Shown here one piece after another: positions 11,295 through 20,879 of a stretch of DNA of 64,000 nucleotides. Both the position numbers and the translations under genes were made by a program. This DNA is from Leptodactylus fallax (taxonomy: Eukaryota; Chordata; Amphibia; Anura; Leptodactylidae). Under the pieces are notes generated by a model. The model saw nothing but the letters and a program-made list of their open reading frames with translations. It searched no databases and was not told the DNA's origin. The stretch is from positions 4,109,001 through 4,173,000 of the forward strand of contig CAMRHE010000133.1 of assembly GCA_947044405.1 (NCBI GenBank), given 5' to 3'. How positions within the stretch are numbered: the stretch's first letter is position 1; each line of letters begins with the position of its first letter.

Positions 11295-12779
11295 TTTTCT
11301 TGAAATGATGCTTTCAATGGACTAGCATGTAAAAATACAAACGTCCACTGTTATAGTTCCAAAAGTTTTGTTAAGGACTCCAAATTCTCATGATATGAAT
11401 TCAATACAATATTGTGACATGCTAGCAAAAACTTTGATAGGGTGCAATGAGCATTACAACCACTTGGTGGCTACATAGACACACACATATATCATAAACA
11501 ACTCCCAATAGAGTTGTGCGAAATCACATTTTTGGCAAAGCTGGTTATCTTTCACCACACATTTTGGTCAGGTTGAGCCAAGAGCAAAAGCGCCACAACA
11601 AGGAAAGAGAAGAATTACACAGTTCCCACAGCATCTGTGAAATACAGGGACCTGCAGGGTCCTCTAGAGTGAGACATGATGCTTGCAGTCACTCTCCATT
11701 CTGGATAATACATACAAATTGTCCTGCAAAGAAATAAGTCCTCATACATCGACATTGAAAAAAATTACAAAAATGTTATGGATTTTGGAATGAGGCGATT
11801 AATAGACTATGCAGAGGTGTAACATGAAGCTTCTAGGAGCCAGTACAAAATCTGTACTTGGACCCCCAATTATAATGTTGTGTCTGGGAAGGGAAGGCTC
11901 CTGGACCCAGGTGCGACTGTGGCCTCTGCACCCCCTCAAGTTATGCCCCTGAGACTATGTGTCCCAAGCTAGGGTGCTCCCTTAAAAGGTTAAATAATTT
12001 ATCCTACAAACCTTAATTACCTGGTTGTGGATAGAAAATTCCAGTCTGTCCTAATCTAAGGATGGAAGGGCACTTGGGGCGACCACAGTTGACAAAGGAG
12101 CCTGCCTTTCTCCGACCTATCCAAGAAGAGTGCAAATTTCTCCATTTGGCCTGGAAACCAAGCCTGGTACCGAAGCTTCAGCCACTTCATCTGGGTTCTG
12201 GCCCATTTCCATGGTAATTCTTCCTCTTTTCACCCACGGCTTTTCCTGTCCTCTATTGGACGTCAGCTCGAGGAGCCCAAGAGATGCCCAGGTCTTCTTC
12301 TATACCCTCCTCCATCATCCTGCTCACTGCACACCCAATTGTTCTGCTACTGGTAATCCTATCGCACTCTCTGGGGGTTAGTGCGGGTACTGGTGATCCT
12401 GCCAACTATGCCAAAAAGTAGGAAAGGGAGCTGGGAGCATCCATGGATTGACAAAGGAGCCTGGTCGAGAAAGCATGTGGCATGTTGCTAGGGTTTTGTA
12501 TGTGTATGTCACATGCACCCCTTCCCATTTGAAAAAAAATCAACTTAGTTCCAACATAGCCACTATGTTGGGCACTGCCCCATACAGATTTGCCTTTTTC
12601 CCCTTTGCAACATGCCACACACAAGATGGCGTTCCCAACCACCGTTTTCCATTTATTCCATACCTGTTTTTGAAGCAGACAAGCATCAAGGATGAGCCTG
12701 ATATCCCTTTAAGTGCCTAGAATTTCACGGTATGTCCCTTTAAGTGCCTATCTTACCCCTTTCTTTGGATAAATATTGC
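11295..12779. other. Unassigned noncoding DNA
   Basis: No gene recognised. Open frames at 11516-11737, 12130-12381 and 12448-12720 have no motif and no codon pattern that persuades me. Two short phrases TCCCTTTAAGTGCCTA at about 12703 and 12737 form a local duplication. Confidence 0.5.
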
Positions 12780-13560
12780 TTAGGCGAGTTCTTCTAATTA
12801 ATACAATTTTTCTATCCATTAATAAATGATCGTAAAATATAAGCCTATCTCCACCGCGGCCGACTCCGGCACAGATATTTTATGCTCTTTTGAGCAATTT
12901 CAGATTTTTTTCCATAACTAATTACAGAGCAATACAAAGATTTTTTGTTACGGATGAGGAATTATAATCAAATATAAATTTCATTTGTCCAATAGACGTA
13001 GAATTTAGGTAACTACAATATCTTCCAATTATTATGCAGTAAAATGCCGGAGGAAAAATCAATACATTAATCTGTAAAGCTGCACGTGACGTTCCAAGCG
13101 GAGGAAGTTAAATATGAAAAACATGAAGAATTATTGGGCCGAATGAGGACCATTAACTTTGTGTCACGGCCGTGTTTTCCGAAGACAATACAGAAATTAT
13201 ACATGAAGGGTTTTCTAAGGCAGTAACTCACACTTTCATTAGGCGATGCAGATGAGCGCCGAGGAATGTTTTTAAAAATACATAAATTACGTTAAAAATT
13301 GATAATGCCGAGAAATACGGAGGGGGGAAAAAATAATAGACCTTATGCAAAAGGACTTCAAATCTGAAGCTGTGTCCGCTGAGAGATAGAAGAATAAGGA
13401 GCTTCTAATAGAACAGCAATCACCATTACATTTACAGACGTCAGCTGGGAAAGGCAAAAATTGCATTGGATTAATAATTCACACACCGGTTACACAGAGA
13501 AATGCAAAGAAATATTGAAGCCTACATTTGTCCTGTTCTGCAGAAAGTGACTTAAACTGG
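12780..13560. other. TE-free AT-rich segment, candidate conserved noncoding element
   Basis: The segment lacks tandem or inverted repeats and recognisable transposon sequence, unlike most of the window. It contains homeodomain-type cores (CTAATTA near 12797 and 12918) and scattered E-box-like CACGTG near 13083. There is no open frame of note. Conservation is conjecture. Confidence 0.25.
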
Positions 13561-13649
13561 TTTTATATATTGTTTATACTGGTCTTATAAAAGTTTCATT
13601 ACTTGTTTGCTTACAGTATCCGTAGAGGCAATGTAATAAAGTCTGAACA

Positions 13650-14970
13650 CTCCATATCCAATCAGATAAGAAGGATGGTGGCAGCAGAGGATGAGTGTGC
13701 TGATCTGGAGGCAGGCAGTGACCATGTATTATGTCAGTGGGGCTGACCATACATGCTAGATGTACCCACTTATTTACATGGGACCGACTGTCTAATGTGG
13801 ATGGGGGTCCTCTAAAATATTATCTGAAAGCAGATGTTGGATTTCAACTACCCAGTCATATTGTTATCAGGAAATGTCTGGCCGCAGCTTTCTCTCCTCT
13901 CCAATTTCCTAACATATGAATGCTTGGCAGGCGATATCTGTTGGCCAAACAAGACAGAGCTGGATATGACAAGGTCAAGATGTGGGTAGAGATAAAGGGA
14001 GCCAGATGACAAACAGATCAAGGGAATGATGGCAGCAGCGGAATATGAGTGTGCAGATGTGGAAGGAGGCAGTGACCTTTTATCATGTCAATAATGATGG
14101 CCATACATTTTAGATGTACTATATATTTATGAAACCCACTTATTTACATGGGGTCTGAATATACCCCAGAGTGTAACATGTGGAGACGAGTAGGTGAAAA
14201 AAAAAAGAAGAAGATGGCAGCTGCAGCACATGAGTGTGCTGATCTGGAGGGAGGCAGTGACTTTTATCATGTCAATAATGATGGCCATAAATGCTAGATG
14301 TACTATATATTGACCAAACCCACTTATTTGCATGGGGCCTGGATAACTATATAATGTGTATGATGTCCTTGAAACTCCTACCTGAAAGCAGATGATATTG
14401 GATTCCAACTACCCAATCCTATTGTTCTTGGGAAATACAGTATCTGGCCGCAGCTTTCTCTACTCTCCAATTTCAGAACATATGAACGCTTGGCAGGAGA
14501 TATCTGTTGGCCAAACAAGACAGGGCTGGATATAACCAGGTCAAGATGTGGGTAAAGATAAAGGCAGCCAGATGCCAAACAGATCATGGGAATGATGACA
14601 GCAGCGGCATATGAGTGTGCGGATCTGGAAGGAGGCAGTGACCTCTTATCATGTCAATAATGCTGGCCATAGATGCAAGATGTACAATGTATTTATCAAA
14701 CCCACTTATTAACATGGGGCCTGAGTATAACCCAGAGTATAATACGTGGAGGCGAGGAGGTGTAAATAATAAGGAGATGAGTATGGTAGTCTTGATGGGC
14801 ACAGTGACCTGTCCACATATCCGTAAGGGCAGGGCTGGATCTGACAATCACATGATGACAGCAGAAGGATATGAGTGTGCTGATCTTGAGGGAGATATTG
14901 TCCTTCCCACTTATATTAGCGAGGACTGGGCTGCACATAACAGTGATGGTATCATAAAATCAGTGGTGAT
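13650..14970. repeat. Old diverged local repeat cluster, left part
   Basis: A phrase close to ATGAGTGTGCTGATCTGGAG followed by GAGGCAGTGAC recurs at about 13691, 14044, 14231, 14611 and 14871, with shared downstream text (ATCATGTCAATAATG, CCCACTTATTTACATGGGG). Spacing is irregular (187-380 bp) and identity is moderate, so this is an old duplicated repeat, not a recent array. It continues after the hAT insertion at 18746. Confidence 0.7.
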
Positions 14971-15361
14971 TAAGGATGAGTGAACCTCTAAAGATTCGTT
15001 GCATGGGCCTCCGGTTCAATTTGAACTTGTTTGGATAGAACTGGATGTGAATTTTTTATATTTTGGGGTGTCTTCATACCCCAGAGTATAATATATGGAG
15101 GCCCAGGGGAGGTGACAAAAATAAAATAACATTTATACACACCTTCCGTTACCTCTTTTGTGTCTCCTTGCGGCATCTGGCGCTCTTTCTCAGCCTGCTC
15201 TTTGATGTCATGATGCTCAGCGTGTCCATGTCACCGCTGAGGCCTGTGATTGGGCCTCTATGGTGACATGGGCACGCGAAGCATAATGACATCACAGCGC
15301 TGAATGCCATGAGGAGGTCCAAAAGAGGTAACAGAAGGTGACTATGAATGTTTTTTTTATT

Positions 15362-15398
<37 letters not shown>

Positions 15399-15589
15399 GT
15401 CCTTTAATAGTCCCACAGTGGGGAAATTCAGTGTGTTACAGCAGCAAAGATAAGATAAGATAAGCAGATACAAATACAAACACAACATGTACAGGAATGT
15501 TCCAAGGTGAGAGGCATTACATTAATAGCCGACAGACAGATAGGAAGTAGCAGAGGGGGGGGGGGGGGATTAACAGGCAGAGAGATATT

Positions 15590-17287
15590 TCAGTTCTCTG
15601 TATGTAATGATCTCCGCTTAGGTCGGTGTTGGTTGTACAGCCTAACCGCGGTGGGGAGGAAAGACTTCCGATAGCGCTCCTTCTCACACCTAGGGTGGAG
15701 CAGTCGGTCACTGACAGTACTGCTCAGCGCGATCACAGTCTCATGCATGGGATGGGACTTCTTCTTCTGCATGGAGCTCACCACAGACAGTATCCTTCTG
15801 TCACCCACCACCTGCACTGGGTCCAGTGGGCTCCCCAGGACAGAGCTGGCCTTTCTAATCAGCTTGTCAAGTTTATTTCTTTCCCTGGTTGATATACTGC
15901 TCCCCCAGCAGGCCACTCCAAAGAAGATGGCTGATGCCACTACCGAGTTGAAGAAAGTTCTAAGAAGTTCCCCCCGGATTCCAAAGGCTCTCAGCTTCCT
16001 AAGCAGGTAGAGCCTGCTGTGGCCCTTCCTGTACAGGGCCTCCATATGATCTGCCCAGTCCATCTTATTATTAAGGAGCAAACCCAGGTACTTATAGGTG
16101 TTCACAATCTCGATGCCCGTCCCCAGGATGTCCACTGGTTTAGGAGGGCTTCTGCCTTTGCGGAAGTCCACCACCATCTCCTTGGTCTTCCCCGTGTTAA
16201 TCTTCAGGTGGTTCCGGTGGCACCAGTCCACAAAATCCTGGTTCAGTTCTCTGTACTCCCTATCATCATCATCTGTGATGAGACCCACTATTGCAGAGTC
16301 GTCAGAATACTTCTCTAGGTAGCAGCTGGATGAGTTGCACCTAAAATCTGCAGTGTACAGTGTGAAGAGGAAAGGGGCGAGAACCGTACCCTGAGGTGCC
16401 CCCGTATTACAGATCACGGTACCTGACACACAGTCTTGGGCTCTCACGTATTGAGGTCGATTTGTGAGGTAGTCTAGGATCCAGTTGGAGAGGTGGTGGT
16501 CCACTCCAGCAAGGCCCAGCTTGTCCCTCAATAACCTGGGCTGTATGGTGTTAAAAGCACTGGAGAAGTCAAAGAACATTATTCTCACTGTGTTCCCTGG
16601 TTTCTCCAGGTGAGACAGAGCCCTGTGCAGAAGATGGATGATGGCATCATCTACCCCAATGCCCGGCCGATAAGCAAACTGGAGTGGGTCCATAGCGGGG
16701 CTCACTAGAGGGCGGAGATGTGTGAGAACCAATCTCTCCAAGATCTTCATCAGGTGGGATGTCAGTGCTACAGGTCTGTAGTCGTTGAGGTCCATAGGGT
16801 GGGGTTTCTTTGGAACTGGTACCACACAAGAAGATTTCCATAATTCAGGGACTATTTCCTGCCTCAGGCTCATATTATACATATATGTAATTATACCACA
16901 CAACTGGTCCCCACAAGTCTTAATTAGCCTTGCACTGATGTCATCTGGCCCTGCGGCTTTCCTCGCCTTGATCTTTTTCATCTCCTTCCTCACCTGGGCC
17001 CGTGTGAAGGTCAGACTGTGGCCAGATAAAGACGGATTTCTGGATTTACTGGTCTGTTGGGAAGTGGCCGCATGGGGAGAAGTCATTGTGGTGGGGGAAG
17101 CTGAAGCTGAAGGACATGCTGGGGTGGAAGGAGCTGGTGTGTGATCAAATCTGTTGAAGAATAGGTTTAGTTCATTAAGCCAATTAACATCTGCCTCAAT
17201 CTGGCAGACAGACTGTTTATGACCCGAAATTGACTTAAGCCCCTCCCAGACCCCCCTTATGTCTTTTCTTTCCATTTGCTTTTCCAT
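15590..17287 (-). CDS. LINE reverse transcriptase portion, open frame of 565 codons
   Basis: This open segment holds the full reverse transcriptase. In order: KAAGPDDISARLIK (RT0/1 entry), VVPVPKKPHPMDLNDYRPVA, FAYRPGIGVDDAI, the first catalytic Asp at residue 240 (FFDFSSAFN, codon 16568-16570), GAPQGTVLAPFLF, the YSDD catalytic box at residues 327-330 (16298-16309), HLKINTGKTKEM, and the YLGLLL block. The C-terminal part (VACWGSSIS, HPMHETVIALSS) matches the usual end of these proteins. It is not a stand-alone gene; the ATG at 17287 is internal and the reading continues upstream in another frame through a shift at the C6 run 17347-17352. It is closely similar to the truncated copy at 59131-59902. 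Confidence 0.9.
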   Translation of the reverse strand: MEKQMERKDIRGVWEGLKSISGHKQSVCQIEADVNWLNELNLFFNRFDHTPAPSTPACPSASASPTTMTSPHAATSQQTSKSRNPSLSGHSLTFTRAQVRKEMKKIKARKAAGPDDISARLIKTCGDQLCGIITYMYNMSLRQEIVPELWKSSCVVPVPKKPHPMDLNDYRPVALTSHLMKILERLVLTHLRPLVSPAMDPLQFAYRPGIGVDDAIIHLLHRALSHLEKPGNTVRIMFFDFSSAFNTIQPRLLRDKLGLAGVDHHLSNWILDYLTNRPQYVRAQDCVSGTVICNTGAPQGTVLAPFLFTLYTADFRCNSSSCYLEKYSDDSAIVGLITDDDDREYRELNQDFVDWCHRNHLKINTGKTKEMVVDFRKGRSPPKPVDILGTGIEIVNTYKYLGLLLNNKMDWADHMEALYRKGHSRLYLLRKLRAFGIRGELLRTFFNSVVASAIFFGVACWGSSISTRERNKLDKLIRKASSVLGSPLDPVQVVGDRRILSVVSSMQKKKSHPMHETVIALSSTVSDRLLHPRCEKERYRKSFLPTAVRLYNQHRPKRRSLHTEN

Positions 17288-17294
17288 TTTTTCC

Positions 17295-18501
17295 TTATAA
17301 CTGGCTTTTCCCTGCCTGATTTGATGCCTCAGCTCCTTTTGTACTTCCCCCCAACCCCTCCTTATCTCTTGTCCTGAATGCCATCTTTTTCTCCTTAAGT
17401 AGTGTTTTTATATCAGAGTTAATCCATGGTTTGTTATTGGAGAAGCACCTCACCACTTTTGTGGGTACTGTGTTGTCCACACAAAAATTAATGTAGTCTG
17501 TTATGCAGTGTGTGAGTCCTTCTATATCTTCTCCATAAGAATCCTGCAGCACTTCCCATGCGGTTGTGTCAAAACAATCCCTCAGAGCCTCATCACTGTC
17601 CTCAGACCATATCCTCACTGTGCGGGTGACAGCTGGTTCTCTACGTACAAGTGGCTTGTACACAGGTCGGAGATGTACTAGGTTGTGATCCGATCTCCCC
17701 AGGGGCAGTAGGGCTGATGAGTTATATGCCTCCCTCACGTTGGCAAAGAACAAGTCCAGTGTTTTGTTGTCTCTTGTGTGGCAGGTTACATACTGTGTGA
17801 AACTAGGCAGTGTGGATGATGGAGAGGCATGGTTGAAATCACCCGACAGAAGAAAGAGGGCCTGGGGATGTTTTAACTGTAACTGGCTCAGCGTGGCTTG
17901 TAGGACCTCGCAGGCAGTGTCAGCTTTCGCAGAGGGGGGGGACATATGCAGCTATCATGATGACATGTGATAGTTCCCTTGGTAGGTAGAAAGGTCTCAT
18001 GCTCACAGCTAATAGTTCAATGTCCTTACAGCAAGTTTGCTCCTTAATCACAATGTGCCTAGGATTACACCATCTATTATTCACAAACATTGCCAGCCCT
18101 CCTCCTTTCCTCTTACCGCTCTCCCTTGTCCTGTCTGCCCGAAGGAGTTTAAAACCATCCAAGGAGACCAGAGGGTCAGGAGTAACTTCAGTGAGCCAAG
18201 TCTCTGTAAGTAGCATCATGCTGCACGCCTGAAACGCCTGATGATGCCTGGTGAGCGCTGTTAGTTCATCCATCTTGTTTGCAAGAGATCTCACATTGCC
18301 CATGATGATGGAGGGAACAGCTGGTCGGTAACGCCTCTTTTTAATCCTCTGAAGAGTACCAGCTCTGCATCCCCTCACCCGCTTTTTCTTTCTCCAAAGC
18401 TCGCGGGGGGATGTGTGACCAGATGGTATGCCGCCCTGCTGTGCCTCTGAGCTGCAGAATTTCCTCTCTTGTATAGACAAAGGAATTGTCTGCATACACA
18501 A
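17295..18501 (-). pseudogene. LINE APE-type endonuclease portion, two frameshifts
   Basis: The first piece (18501-17920) carries GNVRSLANKMDEL, the TETWL block with a catalytic Glu, RADRT and GGGLAMFVNN. The second piece (17945-17295) carries GDFNHA (catalytic Asp/Asn), TRDNKTLD and GRSDHNLV (catalytic Asp-His), followed by the linker towards RT with NNKPWIN. The pieces are out of frame at a run of eight G on the plus strand (17934-17941), and the second leaves the RT frame at a run of six C (17347-17352). Each is explained by a single extra base. All endonuclease signature residues I can recognise are present, so the damage is only to frame. Confidence 0.87.
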
Positions 18502-18745
18502 AAGATCCCATTTTCAAGCAGAACAAAAAGACAGATAAAAAAAACACCTCCCCTGGGCCTCCATCTATTATACTCTGGAGTATGAAGAGATCCCACAGTA
18601 TAATAGCTTAATGCAATGCACATGACCATTTTAGTTTGTTCGAGACGAATCCCAATTGTTTCCCAATCCCAATTGAATCCCAATTTGGAATTTTCGGGTT
18701 GAATCTGGTTAGTTACAAACTAGTTCATCCATTTCTAGTGGTGAT

Positions 18746-19250
18746 AATAAATCATCTAGTCCATCAGATAGCAGCAGCCTACGAGTGTGCTGATTTTAAG
18801 GGAGGCAGTGACCTGTCCACTTACATTAGTGCAGACTGGGATGGATGTAACAGGGACAGCACCATGAAGTCAGTGGAGATGAAATATGATTTATACAAGA
18901 GATAAGTGTGCTGATATTGTGAGGGATATTATTGAGAGACTGTGACCTGACATGTAATTATTGTATATTATAGAGGACTGAAAAGTATATGGCTCAATTG
19001 TATAATATTAAGAATGACAGCAGCAGAAGATTAGTGTGGTAATTTTAATGGATACAGTGACCTGTCCACATATCTGTAAGGTCAGGGATGAATCTGACAA
19101 AGACAGTGTTTCAAAGTTGATATAGATGAAACACATTGCTGTTAACCATGTCATGGGAATGATGACAGCAGCAGCAGATGAGTGTACTGATAATGCGAGA
19201 GGAAGTGACCTGTCATGTAATTATCCATGGAGGACAGTAGTCTCTGTGCA
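18746..19250. repeat. Old diverged local repeat cluster, right part
   Basis: The GAGTGTGCTGAT phrase recurs at about 18783, 18905 and 19170, with GGAGGCAGTGACCTGTCCAC near 18801. The text TCAGTGGAGATGAAATATGA near 18868 matches the text before the hAT insertion (ATCAGTGGTGAT at 14959), showing that one cluster was split. Confidence 0.65.
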
Positions 19251-19806
19251 TGTCCTCAGACCAAGTAAAAAACACGCTAAAATGGGCCCCTATCTGCAGG
19301 GGGCCCCATACCAGCCACATGGTCAGCGTACATGATAAATAATCCTTTGACTACTTTAGAGCATATCAATGTTTGATACTCTTTGTTGTAGGAAAATAAA
19401 ACAAAAGAATGAAATATAAAAGCAACTAACAGCAATATCTTGGTGAAAAACTCTGAAAAGTGTCTGACACTCGTAAGTCTCCGGTGGGAGCGAGATAAGT
19501 AAATGATATTACACATGTTGCAGGTGGAGTAAGACACAAACACGAGTTAAAAAATGAATGTGCTGTGAATGTTTGTTTAATGGTGCATAGGTCATTAAAT
19601 CCCACACAAATAGCACAATTTGCATAATTAACATTCAGATTATGTAAAGCTCATTAAAAAGTGTGAGAGGAGAAGAACCATTAAAATCACCTTGACTGCA
19701 GCAAAGCCTTAAAAACACTGATAGCAAGACAAGACTAAGGATTATGTGATCGGAATGTTTTATTGAATTTTTGCAGTTTTCAGTCGAATATACAGTATAT
19801 GATGAC
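19251..19806. other. Unassigned noncoding DNA
   Basis: No gene recognised. The stretch 19540-19740 is AT-rich and repeat-free, with motifs such as TTTGCATAATTAACATT that could be transcription factor sites; function is conjecture. Confidence 0.4.
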
Positions 19807-19963
19807 TAGTGATGGACGAACCTCTTGAGATCCATTTTGCGAGGACTATTTTTAACACACATTCTCTGTGGTGGAAATGGACTGCAAATTCTGCTACGCA
19901 ATCTAAAGAACCCAAAAATTTTGGGAAAACTCGGCTCATTACAGAACGGTTCATACAACACTA
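19807..19963. mobile_element. Short hAT-like MITE
   Basis: Left end TAGTGATGGACGAACC and right end, read inward, TAGTGTTGTATGAACC, are inverted copies matching the family end seen elsewhere in the window. The flanking octamers ATGATGAC and ATGCTGAA agree at six of eight positions, compatible with an old target duplication. Confidence 0.65.
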
Positions 19964-19979
19964 ATGCTGAACGTGACAA

Positions 19980-20560
19980 CCAAGCTTTCGATGGAGTGGT
20001 GTAAATCACAAGCTGCCACTTAACCATGGAGCAGAGGAAAACGTATTCTGTGGAGTGACCAATTACAGTTCTCTACCTGGTAGTCTGATAGTCTGGGTTT
20101 GGTGAATGACAGGAGGATGTAACCTGAGTGCATTGTACCCCTTGTGGCTAGGCCCAGTGAACGAAAATCTTAACACTTAAGCAGATCAAGACATTTTTGT
20201 GATAACTGTATACTTTCAACTTTGTGGGAACAGTTTGGGGAAGGCTCTTTTTCTGTTCTCCCATCACTGTGCCCCAGTGCACAAAGCAAGGTCCATAAGG
20301 GCATGGTTGGGGGAGTCTGGTGTGGAAGAACGTGACTGGTCACACAAAGCCCTGACCTCAACTAGCTAACACCTTTGAGATGAACTAAAATGGAGATGGA
20401 AAGCTGAGTCCTTTCAATGTTTAACCCCATAAATACTCTTCTAGATGAATGGACAAAGATTCCCACAGACACACTCCAAAATCTTGAAGAAAGGCTTCCC
20501 AGAAGAGTGGTAGAAATGTGAGAGCGACTCCATATTAATGCCTATGGATTTAGAATGGGA
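19980..20560 (+). pseudogene. Decayed Tc1/mariner-type transposase relic
   Basis: No long frame survives, but fragments fit the C-terminal half of a DDE transposase in the right order on the plus strand. These include TMEQRKTYSVE near 20023, LWEQFGEGSF near 20225, the VTQSPDLN motif at 20338-20361 just before a TAG, and DEWTKIPTDTLQNLEERLPRR near 20443 (ATGAATGGACAAAG onward). The order and spacing are those expected around the catalytic Glu. It is riddled with stops and shifts. The GATA microsatellite follows directly. Confidence 0.5.
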
Positions 20561-20610
20561 AGTCCTCTAGGTGTAATGTGTAGGTAACCCAATTCTTTTG
20601 TCTATATAGT

Positions 20611-20619
20611 GGATGGATG

Positions 20620-20666
<47 letters not shown>
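20611..20666. repeat. (GGAT)/(GATA)n microsatellite
   Basis: GGATGGATGG passes into about eleven uninterrupted ATAG units. Confidence 0.95.
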
Positions 20667-20667
<1 letters not shown>

Positions 20668-20879
20668 TTTTTGAAATACAGTATGCCATAACTCTGTATG
20701 GGCAGCTCAAGTGATGCAAAATATATTTACAAGTCCAGGCATACCAAACCAGACAATGAAATCATAACTCTAATATATAAATTGTGGTGGTTCTGATGGT
20801 CTTCAGTCTAGGTGCTTGAGTTCACTGACCCTCTGTGTTCACTGACCATATTCCTCTGTGCAGATTATTATAAAACATA

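Larger units (their letters stand above)
15359..18535 (-). mobile_element. L2/CR1-group (jockey superfamily) LINE, near full length
   Basis: On the minus strand the element starts near 18535 and ends in an (ATT)n tail at 15359-15398, preceded by a 3' end including ACTGTGGGACTATTAAAGGA. It encodes an APE-type endonuclease and a reverse transcriptase. Related 3' ends occur at 50114 and 58917, in the same orientation. Clade placement (L2 versus Rex1/CR1) is from recall and is uncertain. It sits inside the hAT-like element 14971-18737 and is therefore younger than it. Confidence 0.85.
14971..18737. mobile_element. hAT-like nonautonomous element interrupted by a LINE
   Basis: Flanked by a perfect 8-bp duplication GTGGTGAT (14963-14970 and 18738-18745). 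Ends are imperfect inverted repeats: TAAGGATGAGTGAACC on the left, and TAGAAATGGATGAAC when the right end is read inward. Inside, a foldback arm (CAGAGTATAATATATGGAGG..CCAGGGGAGGTG at about 15076-15114) pairs with CACCTCCCCTGGGCCTCC at 18545-18562. Subtracting the LINE leaves about 590 bp without coding capacity. Eight-bp target duplication is characteristic of hAT transposases. Confidence 0.85.
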
